A stretch of DNA of 64,000 nt from Rosa chinensis (lineage: Eukaryota; Streptophyta; Magnoliopsida; Rosales; Rosaceae), in NCBI RefSeq assembly GCF_002994745.2, contig NC_037091.1, positions 27,099,789 to 27,163,788 of the forward strand, given 5' to 3'. Below the pieces are notes generated by a model. It ran no database searches. It was given only the letters and a program-made list of their open reading frames with translations, and was not told the DNA's origin. Positions 10,562 through 23,800 of this stretch are shown one piece after another. Both the position numbers and the translations under genes were made by a program. Each line of letters starts with the position of its first letter. Position 1 is the first letter of the stretch.

Positions 10562-12811
10562 ATGAGAGCGGCGGCGTCTCTCCTTGTCAAATCAGTAGCC
10601 TCTTCCAACAATGCTTGTTTTCGTTCTCACCACCTCAAATTCTGTCTAGTTGTACTCCAACCACAATCACAACCACACTCTTCTTCTTCTTCTCCCATTT
10701 CGATTTCGAAGCGCGGATTTTCCGGCTACGCTGCGGAGCAGTTCTCCGACGACGAGTATGAGTGCGATTTCGAAAGCCAAAAGGTAGGTCACTGCTTTCT
10801 CTTTCAAATGTCTGTCTAGGATTGAAACACTGAATAACGACTTGTGGTTGATTTTGCAGGCTTCATCTTCCGTGGCCAACATTGACGAGTGGAAATGGAA
10901 ACTGAGCCTGCTGCTGCGCAGTGACAAGGACCAAGAGATTGTTTCCAGAGATAAAAGGGATAGGAGAGACTACGAGCAAATATCTAACCTCGCCAAACGG
11001 ATGGGACTTTACACTGAAATATATGGCAAAGTGGTGGTTGCCAGCAAGGTTCCTCTTCCAAACTACCGCCCCGATTTGGATGATAAGCGCCCACAAAGAG
11101 AGGTATTTATTTATTGTCTTCTTCCGCAATTCATCTCCAAGTGCTTTATGACAGACTTGTTTTTGTCCAGGTGGTTATCCCTCTTGGCTTGCAAAGGAGG
11201 GTAGAGGGTTTACTGCAAGAACACCTTGATCGTGTCCTGCTAAGTTTCCGCAACGTATCAGCCAATTCAGGTGGTGACAGTGAGCACTTCGGTCAGGTTG
11301 AAAATGATAAGCCTGATGAGAATGCAGATTCTCTTCTTGATGGGTCTGTAATGGAGAAGGTTCTTCAGCGTAGGAGTTTGCGCATGCGTAATATGCAAAG
11401 AGCTTGGCAGGTGTGTTTGCCTTGCTTTTGTCTTTTCCCTATATTATTTAATGCACACATTTCATGCGCAGCACATCATAAAACATAGCTGCAATCTTTT
11501 GTTCTGTTTGTATCATCATTTTTTTTCTTTGGTTTTTAACTCAAAAAATGGAATTAAAAAGAATAAAAATAATACAGGGAATGCCTACTGTTTCTATAAG
11601 CATGAGCGCATGATCACCTCTTCTATAAGCCACGTTACTGATGCCTCCTGCTCCATAAGCTACCCTTGCCGCCTAGAATTGGCATAGATGGAGTTGCCTG
11701 ATAACCCTCTAGACAATTTGTACAACAACATAGTAATATAACTAGTGTCGTTACTTGAAATTTTTAATAAGTTCAGGCTAAGCAGCTCCAGCTAGCTCTG
11801 TATTTCTGTACTGCCTAAGATGCCTTTGATTATCTGTGATAAAATAGAAAGTAAAACCAATACTATGCTAATGTTTCTGCTCTCTTTACAACTATGTTGT
11901 TTTGTTAAAAGGAATCACCTGAAGGTAAAAAGATGCTAGAGTTCCGGAAATCACTACCATCTTTCAAAGAGAATCAGAGGTTGCTGCAAGCAATAGCACA
12001 AAATCAGGTTTAACATCAGACCTGTAGCTTCATTATCATCTAACCATGTGTTTGTTCATTCCTTTATCTTTTATCTTTTGGCTTAGTTTAAGGCACAGAC
12101 TTGGTGTTGGTACTGCTCATAAATGAATTAAAATTATTACTTAGCTCTTGTTATTTACTAGTGGATAGTAGCAAATTTCTTCTTGGTTTGAAAATTTAGC
12201 AGCAACTTTATATGATATTTTGGCTCGTATCTATGAAATGTATACTACATTCAGGCATTAGTGTCTAAAAATAAATGCAAATTCACCTCATGAGTGTACA
12301 TAGAAGGAGTTACAGCACTAACATTAGCAAATTTTTGTATTTTATTATATTATTGTATACGTAAAGATTTTTTAAATAGAGAAATCACATTGAAAAACAG
12401 CCATAAAGTTATCATAGAAGATCATGATTGTGTTCTTTGATAATTACACATATTCTGGATGTATATTTTACTTTAAAACATGAATTTCAAGAAACATTGC
12501 AATGAAATCATAATCCACCTTATCCGGATAAATCCAATTTAAGTGGAATTTCCTTAAAGTGCATAGACAATGAAGCCCACAGACTGCAAATATCTACTGT
12601 CCCAAAGAGAGTCCATTTCCTTACTTTTATTCTTGTTTCTTCTGTACAATATTATTTGTTGTATATCTCCACTATCATTCCCACAAATTTTTTATGTTGA
12701 TAGGTAGTAGTGATATCTGGGGAGACTGGATGTGGTAAGACCACTCAGCTTCCTCAATATATACTAGAGTCAGAGATAGAATCTGGCCGTGGAGCATTCT
12801 GTAGCATTATC

Positions 12812-12849
<38 letters not shown>

Positions 12850-15800
12850 TGAAAGAGTGTCTGCAGAGAGGGGAGAGCCTCTTGGTGAAACAGTGAGCCT
12901 TGTCACCCTATACATAGATGCAAGCACACACAAGCACCATGATTCTGTTTACGTTATTAAAAAAAAAAAAAAGATGCAGACTTTTCAAATTGAAAACTTC
13001 TTTATTCTTCTGCTATACCACAACAGATATTTTTTGGTAGGTGGGCTATAAAGTTCGATTAGAGGGAATGAAAGGAAAAAATACGCATCTCCTTTTCTGT
13101 ACCAGTGGTATTCTACTTCGCCGTCTGTTGAGTGATCGGAACTTGAGTGGTGTAACACATGTTTTTGTTGATGAAATTCATGAACGAGGCATGAATGAAG
13201 GTGCACTTCTTTACATGTCTATTTAAATGTTTAATTCTGCAGAAAAACCGCATCATAATTTTACTTTTCACTTTGCACAACTTTTTGTTGCAGACTTCTT
13301 GTTGATTGTATTGAAAGATCTGCTTCCACGCCGTCGGGATCTAAGATTGGTTTTGATGAGTGCCACTCTGAATGCGGAGCTATTTTCAAATTTTTTTGGA
13401 GGAGCACCAACAATTCACATTCCGGTTAGTTAAATCTGAGTTTTTTTTCAGGGGTATCTAGTGTCTGGAGATTGTATCAGCCATATGAATTTATATCACT
13501 TTAATTAGTTTCCTTACTTCGGATTAGAAATGGGGATATCAATATTAGAGAGCTAGATGTGGAGATAAAGAGTAGTTTTAATCTATGCAATGTTATTTTA
13601 ACTGATTGTAAATGTTATGCTGTGGAAGTCATAGTGCATTAGAATATGTGTTATAAACTGCATAAGAAAAGTCCAAGAAATTTGCTGCAAGTAAATTGAA
13701 ATAGTGAATTCCTCCCCACAAAAAAAAAAAAAAAAAAAACAGTAGAGTGATAGCTATTTATCAGTAAGTATGACAAGTGTGATGTGTTTCAATAACTGAG
13801 GCAACCTGAGAGTTGATGTGAAAGCAATTTACCGATAGATGTTCTTCAAAGGAGAAGACCAGGAAGTTGTTTTTCCCGTCACTGGTGCGTTTTATGCAAA
13901 GCTCAAGGGGCTGATCATGTCTTCGTGCATTGTGAAGTGGCTAATTTCTTATGGAAAAATTATTTAGGGAGGCAAGAATGGACTGGAAAACTCCATTAGA
14001 GAGAAGCGACTTGCTAAGAGAAAACCCTATAGCTTTTGCTAAAGGGAAAAAGGCCAGGAACCCTTCGGGGTTGTGGGGTGCTAGCTGTAGTTTGGGTGGT
14101 CTGGATGGAAAGAAATAAAAGATTATTTGAAAACTATGGAGGGGTGGAGAGGGAAGACCTGTGGGAGAGAGTCAGGTTCTGGGCATCCTTATGGGTTTCT
14201 ATTTCTAAGGAATTCAAGGATTATAATCTTTCTTCCATTATTCTTAACTGGCAAGCAGCTGTAGTATAAGCCCCTAAGCATTGATTAGTATTATTAGACG
14301 AGATGCTAGGCCTATAGCCCTAGCTGCCCTCTTTAGATTTTTAAAGTGGACTCCTTGTCCGTCTCCCTGTAACTCGATTTTTGCTTTTTCAATAAAAAGT
14401 TGTTTCTTCTCAAAAAAAAAAATTTACCGATAGATGTTTTTAATTTCATTTTGGAAAATAATTTGGGTTCTATGTTGTACCATTCATTATCATTATATTC
14501 CTTTTACTATTCTATCAAGTAATGTAAAGATTTTGTCGTGGAAGCTTTTCACTCTTCTAAAAATTTATTTGTATGCTATTCAGGGTTTCACATATCCAGT
14601 GAAAGCACACTTTTTGGAAGATGTACTGGAAATGACTGGGTATAAGCTGACTTCTTTCAACCAAATTGATGACTATGGCCAAGACAAACTGTGGAAAACG
14701 CAGAAGCAGTTAGCGCCTCGGAAAAGGAAAAATCAGATCACTGCTCTAGTTGAGGTATGATGCTATTTTGGAACAGTATCATGAGTTAGGTTGATTTGCA
14801 TTAGTGCCATTGGAAGATCTTGTGGAATTTCAATGATCATTTAGTGATGGGTTAACTTTCTTGCTACTTTTTTCTTTTTGCTTTTCTTTTCCTTATATGT
14901 TCATTCTCTTTTCTTGCTAATTTTGAAACTCCATTCTGCATTGTCTTCAACAATATCTTTTTGGGAATCTGATAATAGAAAAAAGGTGAAAAGGTCAAAT
15001 GGGCAGAGGAAAGATTGTCTTTCCATGGGGTGGAGGTTCCTCATTCTGTCAGTTTTCAGTAGCATTCTTACTTTGTCTCTTCATGAGAATCCCAATTAGG
15101 GTAGCTACGGTTATATAAAAAATTGGTAAGAGATTTCCTTACGAGTGGTGAAGAAGGATTATCGAATCAGTTGCCATCTTGTGCAGAAACTGAAGGAGAA
15201 AGTTAGGTTAGCTTTTGAAAATTGTTAAAAAGAAAATGGTCATTACTTGGAAAATAGGGCCTTAAAGTTGATTTGAGACTGAAGTGCTCCTACTCATTTG
15301 ATCGTTGATTCATGGAAATCTACTGATATGTCACCTCTGTTGGTGTATTTTGCATAAAATGGGGGTGGAATGTGGATCATATATTTTACATTGTTAAAGA
15401 TGTTCTCAATTATTGGAGGCGTTTGTTGTGGTGGTTTATTCTCAAAATTGCTACTCTTTCTTGCAAAATATTTTTGTTGGTGGGGAAAACAAGGAGGTTA
15501 CACTTTGTACATCCGGGGTGTTGGCTTTTATGTCGAGCGTATGGCTGCGAAGGAATTAGAGTTTCTTTGGTTGCGAGGAGTTAATTATACTTTGGGATTG
15601 AATCAATTGCTTAGCTTTGAGCTGGGCATATTTTGCATAAAGTCAAAGAATTGATTAACTTCTTGATTGGGTTTTAATGTGTTTGTGGATATTCATTTTC
15701 ATCTGTTGCGTATAAGAACATGAAACCTAGCGTTCTCCATTTCTACCTTCGGCTTTCCGTAAAAAAACTAAATAATTTTGGCTTGGTTGGTGGCTCTTTG

Positions 15801-18800
15801 GAGGGTCAACACTGGTGGTCATGTTCAAAAGAGAAGGCCTTTTATTTGTTCTGAGCCGTTGGTTTCCAGGTTTTGGGGAAAGAAAGCTAAAACCATAGGG
15901 TGGTTGCTTGCTGTAGGCAGTTTTTTGGTCATTTGAATGGAGCAGAATATATTAGGATTATACTGGGATTTGGCAGATGAACTCTAGCATAGAATGCGTT
16001 CTTTCTGAATTAATCTTTGCGTTTTGTGCCTTTTTTTCCTGGTATTTTGTTATTATTTGGTATTCTTATATGTTTCCTACAAAAAGAAATATGACCATCA
16101 TATCTAATGCTCTGGCACACTGAACCCAATGAATCTTCAGGGTTGGTGTGGGAACACGTTGGAGGATTTCATATTGTTGGAATTAACAGTAGTATATATT
16201 ATTGAAGTATGTTTTTTGTTTTAAACATGGTTTCAGATACAGCAATGTTTGTAGTACTTAGCTTACTAAGAAAGAAATGTGGATGCCGCCTAGCGGTAGG
16301 GTGAAGCTAAGTGTCGTCGGATTTATCCTCCGGTGGCAAGATAGTAGGAAAGCTGTGCAATTGGTAATAATGCTATGTTGTAATCAGGTTACATATCGAG
16401 TTATCTTTCCGTTATGTCAAAGCAAATGGAGTAGCTAGTAGAGCACTCTTTGCTAGTTGGTGCTTGTTAGATAACATGGTTTTTGTAGAGATTCCTGATA
16501 TTATTTCGGGGTATACTGTAGGTGCTTATTGTAATCAGGGGTTTAGGCTCAATGTCCCCCCGTCCCCCCCTTGTATTCAGTAGTTTCATTAATCAAGGCT
16601 TGAGGGCAGCCGCACCAGCCCTTTATTAAAAAAAAAAAAAAATGTGGATGCCGGAAAAAAGTTACATACAGTACCTTATTTGTCATTTACAATATATTGT
16701 ATTATTTACTCTTTCAGATTGTCCCATATATTGTTAAGATAAGCAGAACAAACTCAAAATTCCAATATTTTTCTTTTTGTTGTTATGTTCTGCAACATAT
16801 TATGAATTGTGGGAAAACAAAAGGCTGCATGTGTAATTTTGATGCTATGCATGAAGTTAGTTTGGTCTCACCTATTTTATGACTTTTACACAGGATGCTC
16901 TTAGTAAATCGAGTTTTGAGAATTATAGCCCCAGAGCACGCGATTCATTATCATGTTGGACGGCTGATTGCATAGGATTTAATCTTATTGAAGCAGTTTT
17001 ATGTCATATATGTCGGAAGGAACGGCCAGGTGCTGTCTTAGTATTCATGACTGGGTGGGAGGATATCAGCTGTTTGAGGGATCAACTTAAAGCCCATCCT
17101 CTTTTAGGTGATCCTAACAGGGTTTTGCTTATCACATGCCATGGGTCAATGACCACGTCTGAACAGGTTAGTTTATTTCAATATCTGCCTTTACATCAGC
17201 ATCTCATGAAGCTTCAGGATATCATGGCGTAAATGTGTTCAAGGCTATCAACATGCTTGAAAATGGAAAAAGTTATCTAAAAGAAGTGCTTTAGCTGCAC
17301 ATGTTTGGCTGTTACATGGTGTAAAAGAGTACAATTTGTACCTAGGATTATCTTGTGATGTTAGAAGTGGACAAGTGGTTATGGTTAAATACCAAAAAAA
17401 AAAAAAAAAAAAAAAAGGAAAAAGAAACTCAGAATTCTGATTTCTGAGTTTCCTTTGGGCATCAGTCACTTCTGATTCAGGGACTCCATTTTGGCAGGAT
17501 CACCTCACTAATGTATAGGAATTAAGGTTTTGTATTAGGTGGTTTGCTTGTTTTTCTCAAATTTGTTTGTTGTGTGAAGCTTTGATGATCCCTGAGGTAT
17601 CTTTATTATGAGTTCTTGTCCACTGCTGTGTAGTCTCTCGTTTTTGTTAGCACTGAAGTTTTGTTATTGAAAAAGAAATAAAACAACCACAAAAAAAAAA
17701 AAAAAAAAAATTCTCTCTCCCACTCAAGCTAATGGTTTCCATAAAAATGTGCCACCTTTTCCTTCTTAGCAAAACAAAGAGTTTACTCACTTTATTGATT
17801 GACCTGCAGCATAAACTTCAACATGTTTAACAATTTGTTTATAATTTGTTTAATAATCACAAGTGATGGTGCTCAGCACTTGTTTTTTCTTGGCTGTTTC
17901 TCACGTGGTTTGTGTTTCCTTGTGGATTTGTCCACTCTGTTAGGGCATCTCCAATCAGTGTCATTTAGGGGGCGCTAAACCAGTTTTTAGCCCCTACAGC
18001 TCTTCACAAATTATAGGATTTTCTTTTCCAACAATGAGGTGCTATTTCAGATTTTTTTCGCTCAGTTATTCTAAATACTAATATCATTTAATAATTTATA
18101 AACAACTAGGTTTCAAATAATCCAATATAGATTATAATCATCAGATATATATTTTTTTTTGGGTATTTTTTTTCTATATATTTTTGAATAAATATATGCA
18201 AGTTTTATCAACTGTCTGGTTGGTATTCAGGATTAACTGCGGCAGTAAATCTTAGTTATATGTTTCTTTTTTTTGACATTGGATTAAATTTAATCAAGAC
18301 TGGTCATTTCCAATTTCTTTAATCCTGACAATAGATTTTATGGCTATTGGAGTGCCGCTACAACACAAACTCAGCACCAAGTGAGACCCAGTTCATCAGT
18401 TTCTCAGTGCCACCCATATTTAATGCACAAATCAACGCACACCACCTGGCTGCTATGCCTTCTGGAGCCATTTATGTTTCATCCTTCAATATGGAAAAAA
18501 TTTGTTCCACCATTTGGTTGGTGCCATTTATTTTTGAGTTGTTGTTATCTACTTGGATCCTATTCACCAAGGAGCACTTTAACTGCCCAGGAACTGGGCG
18601 AGAAAGTAATCTCCAATTTATTATTTTAGAATTTTATTGTATGATGGCAGTGATTGCATCTGCTATAAGCTGCAGATGCACAATGTGCAGGCCCTGGCTC
18701 CCAGGGTAGAGTCTTCCCTACGGCCCATTTCTTATGGCTTTTGACTCCCCTTTTTAACGTTAGAGATGGCCAAAAGTTAAAAAAGTCACATATATGACAT

Positions 18801-20819
18801 GGAATAAGGGTTGGAGATGCCCATATGTAGTTTATCCTTGTATTAATGATATGCTATTTCCTATTAAGAAAAGAAAAAGATCACTGCTCATCAGCCTTCT
18901 TTTCCCTGTAGAACCTCATTTTCGCGAGACCGCCTCCTAATGTACGTAAAATTGTTCTTGCTACTAATATGGCAGAAGCAAGCATTACAATCAATGATGT
19001 AGTTTTTGTGGTGGATTGTGGAAAAGCAAAAGAGACCACATATGATGCTTTGAATAATACACCTTGTCTACTACCTTCTTGGATATCCCAAGCATCTGCT
19101 CGGCAAGTAAGTCTTTGTACCTTAGGCCACTTTACCACTAGTTTTCTGTATATTTATAGCACTAAATTCTTTTGCATCATAATCCACTGATTCTTTTGTC
19201 TCTTCCTCATTTTTTTTTTCTCCATTTGGAGTTTGCCTGAAAAGTCATCTCATAACCACATAACTTCAAACTGAATGTGATCTTTGTTTTGTACCTTGTG
19301 TGTGAATGGATGTGATTGCTTATGTGTAGTTGATACTATTTGCTTGTCCACAATTTCATTCATGCCCATGTATTTTGATAGGCATCGAGTGTTTTGACGA
19401 ACCAGCATTAGTATTTTTTGTACTGCTTTAAGAATGTTACCGACATCCCTTATGCTTCTTCTATTTCACCTTTGTATATAATTATTTGCTAGGCCTTATC
19501 TAGCGAATATGAAAAAGAATTACTTATGTCCTGCTGTACTGTACTTGGTTGCAGAGAAGGGGAAGGGCTGGCCGGGTGCAGCCAGGCGAATGTTACCACC
19601 TTTACCCCAAATGTGTGTATCATGCGTTTGCAGAATACCAACTTCCTGAACTCCTAAGGACTCCTTTGAATTCTCTCTGCTTGCAAATCAAAAGTTTGCA
19701 GGTCGGTAGTATAGGAGAATTCTTGTCAGCTGCCCTGCAACCGCCTGAACCCCTTGCTGTAAGTGCTGTTTCTTGATCGTATTGTTTGAAATTTCTATTC
19801 AATGCCCATATTAATGTCTTGAATGATTAGCGTATTGTTGATGTAATGAATGACAAAAGTTGAATTTAAGAGAAGAACTCAGAATAGATATTCAATATTG
19901 TGCATATCCCAGATTTCTGTCACTGTTGCGTTGTGATATTAATTCTTGGAAACCCACAATGTGGTCCCTTTTGCCTGATGGGAGAATCCTGGTACAGTAG
20001 TAGCATAATGAACTGACAGACTCGAAAGTAAACTGGACCGTTAGTCATACATAAGATGAATTCTGCCTGAATTCGACATTTTTGTAATATTCTGTTGTTT
20101 ATTTCTCATGTATTTCATTTATGCTTTTCTTACATTTCTATTATGCATGTAAAAGGATGTATGGTAGGATTCTTGAAACATTAGTAAGGTCACTTACCAA
20201 ATTTACTAATAAGGACACGCACGCTCCGTCACTCACCTACTGACAAATGCAAAGGACCAAGATAATGAGGATATCTTTAAATAAAAAATTTAGATCTGAA
20301 CTTGACCAATAATTATTATTACTTTGGTTTTCCGGCAGCCTAACCTGGAGGCAATTATTACTTAACCTACGTCTGTTACAGCTACCTGAGTGCTAGGCCT
20401 CTTTCGGTTTTGGTTTCTTATTGGTTGACAAATCAACTTGAGACAAAAACATGTGTATGATCAAAAACTTGACGGTCAAGACTGGGGATGAGTGGTTGTT
20501 GAAGGAAAATCTTGAGGAAAAGGAGTAATTCCACGATGAATTTCTTTTAGTTCAAATAATCTTGATTGGACGCTAAACTAATGAAATAGTGCAATTTAAG
20601 TTTATTTTCAAACTAGTAATGTCTTTTCTTATGACAAAGAATTTTGACAGTGTTGCGCAATATATGTACATACGTAGGTGAACACTGTGTGTGTGTGTGT
20701 GTGTTATAGACATACAGGTGAAAAAAGGGGATTCAACTATTTGCCTTAGTAGTACTCCCGTTGGTTTTTAGTAGTTTAAGGGAGTTTTTTTATGGGGAGC
20801 TCCTTTGTTTGTTTTTTTG

Positions 20820-20865
<46 letters not shown>

Positions 20866-23800
20866 TTATAGCTAGATAGCAGTGGGGCGGTTTGTTGTTG
20901 CAGATTGGTACAATTAAGGGTCAACAACTCCTGTATCAAATTTGTTTGCCTTTTCATCAGTGCATTTTATATGAAGATGGGGTGAGAGAATGAATCGTGT
21001 TTATTGATGTGAGTTTTCTGGGTTATGTGGATGCATCATATCAGAAGAATCTTTTAGGGTATAGTGGGGTGGGAGGTGACGAGATTTGGGATGTGGTGTA
21101 TTTTGGTCTGAATGGATTATATCTGACTTCAGCAACTATTTTTCATCTATTATGCTAAATTGGCTTGCAGTAGCGAAGTGAGGCTTACCTTCCCTTGTCT
21201 TTGAGTATATTCTTTCAAATTTGTATATTAGTCTCCCTGAGCTTTTGTAGGTTCTTTGTGTGAATGTCGACTGAGTCCACCTCCTGTATATAGTTGTTTT
21301 AATTGTTAATAGAAGGGAAAAAAAAAACAAAAAAAAAAAATTAGGCAGGCCTCCTACTTGTCTCTGAACTCTTCTGGTCCCAAATGCAATCAATTTTATT
21401 CTTTTGGCGAACTGTTTTATGTGACCCAATTTTCCATTGAGTCAAAGAAATATAACTTGGCAGTTTTACTTTTACAGCTCATAGAGGCCTTGTTCATTTC
21501 CGTTTTCCTAGTTGTGTATATAGTATTTCATTGTATTTTTTTTTTAAACACACAAATTGACAATTCTATTTATGACAGGTTCAAAATGCTGTTGGCTTTC
21601 TCAAGTTGATTGGGGCATTGGATGAGAATGAAAATTTGACAAATCTCGGTTAGTCTGTGTCCTGAATGAAGTTGTATTACGTAATGTGTAACTAAATTCT
21701 ATTATCATCTTCTAATGATTCAGATTTTTTATTTCTCGATCTTATTTCGTTTTGTTTCTTTATCAGGAAAATATTTGTCAATGCTTCCAGTAGATCCCAA
21801 ACTAGGGAAAATGCTGATTATGGGTGCTGTATTTCATTGCTTTGATCCTGTTCTTACAATAGTGTCTGGGCTAAGTGTCCGGGATCCATTCCTTTTGCCT
21901 CAAGACAAAAAAGATGTGAGTGCAGAATTCCATATGATAATCTGTTTGTGCATTTAAAGTTTCTTCCTTGGCATGTGTAGAAGTGTTTATCTAAGTGAGC
22001 TATAGTCTTCATAACTTGGCATCTCTGTACAATTCAGTTAGCGGGGACAGCAAAATCTAGATTCTCTGCAAAAGATTATAGTGATCATATGGCTCTTGTT
22101 CGTGCATATGAAGGATGGAAAGATGCAGAAAGAGAAGGATCAGCATATGAATACTGCTGGAGAAATTTTCTCTCTGCCCAGACACTTCAAGCTATTCATT
22201 CTCTTCGTAAGCAGTTTAGCTACATCTTAAGAGACGCTGGCTTGGTGGATGCAGATGCAAGCGTTAACAACAAGCTAAGTCACAATCAGTCATTGGTCCG
22301 CGCAATCATATGTTCCGGACTATTCCCTGGCATAGCATCTGTAGTGGTGTGATTTCTCTACTTGAAAATTTACTTTCATTGAGTAATCTCTTAGTTCTCA
22401 GTTCTTTGACTATTCATCTCACCTTATCTGCAGCACCGAGAGACATCCATGTCTTTCAAAACTATGGATGATGGCCAGGTTTTACTATATGCTGTAAGTT
22501 GCTCAAAGCTGGTTTTTGATAATCTACAGATAAATTGGAACTCATTCAAACTGTGTATAGTCTGTTACATTGGAATCTTCCCCAGCTGGTATAAATACAT
22601 ATAGGCAATCATTGCAAATAATAATCTCTAATTTGTTTCTGGTTATCCTCATATCATTCACGTTAATTGAATTCAAAAGAGAGTTCTAAATGAAAATTCT
22701 TACCCAAGATTTCTAGTTATCACCTACACAAATCTTTACCCAAGACATTGCTATTTTTCCAAGTTTGTTTATTGAGCAGTTAGACATCGCTTTAAAATTA
22801 ACAAAAAACAAATTTAAATAGAATGGGAGTGAAATTCACACTCCCCTTTTGACAATCCACACTCCATGTTTTCTTTTTTAGCAACTTAAATTTGTCTTTA
22901 GTAACTTTTTTGTCTTTTATAAGAATTTCAACCAAAAAAGGAACAGAGTTTGGATTACAAATTGGGGAGTGTGAATTTCATTCTCGTAGATAAAAGGTGA
23001 TTGTTATGTGAAAAGATTTTCTACTAATTTTTATGTTCTGTGTATACTGTGTCTCTTTCTAACACCTTTAAGGTTCCAAGTAATTAATTGTATGGTCTCA
23101 ATTTCAGAATTCTGTAAATGCACGTTACCAAACAATTCCCTACCCTTGGCTGGTCTTTGGTGAAAAAGTAAAGGTCAACACAGTTTTCATACGCGATTCT
23201 ACTGGTGTCTCTGATTCCATTTTGATCCTTTTTGGTGGTGCCCTAAACCATGGTATCCAGGTTTGTTTTTTAATGACTTTCATCCCAGGGATTTCGTTTG
23301 TGATCATGTGATCCGTTTCTTCTCTTTCTCTTAATTTGTTCCTCTGTGTTTTTTTTTTCTCCTCTCTCTCTCTCTCTCTCACCTTAGGCTGGGCATTTGA
23401 AAATGTTGGACGGCTATATTGACTTCTTCATGGATCCTAGTTTGATGGACTGCTATTTGAAGCTTAAAGAAGAGCTTAATGAGCTTATTCAGAAGAAGGT
23501 GAGTTTGGATATGATTTTACTTGGAGAAAAAACATGTCATACATCATCCGCAACCCATCCGGATTTGTTACGCTCATTTTTTCCCTGAAATCTTGCAATC
23601 ATAGAAGTATATTGGATCAATCTATTGAGGGTCAACGTAGTTGTTTCTGGGTGTGTTACTCTGACTAAGTTTAGTCATAGAATGGTTACCTGCTACTTTC
23701 TCTGTAGCTGTGCACTTCATGAACTTGCAAGGATAAACATAGATGAATGGGGACCTTAAAAGAAGGCTCTTTTGTTTGAAGTTCTTTTTATCTGCTTATA

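Noticed and set aside
18347..18709. 120-codon frame in helicase intron 9
   Set aside because: It lies inside the GGGCATCTCCAA-ended MITE and has no recognisable transposase or other domain.
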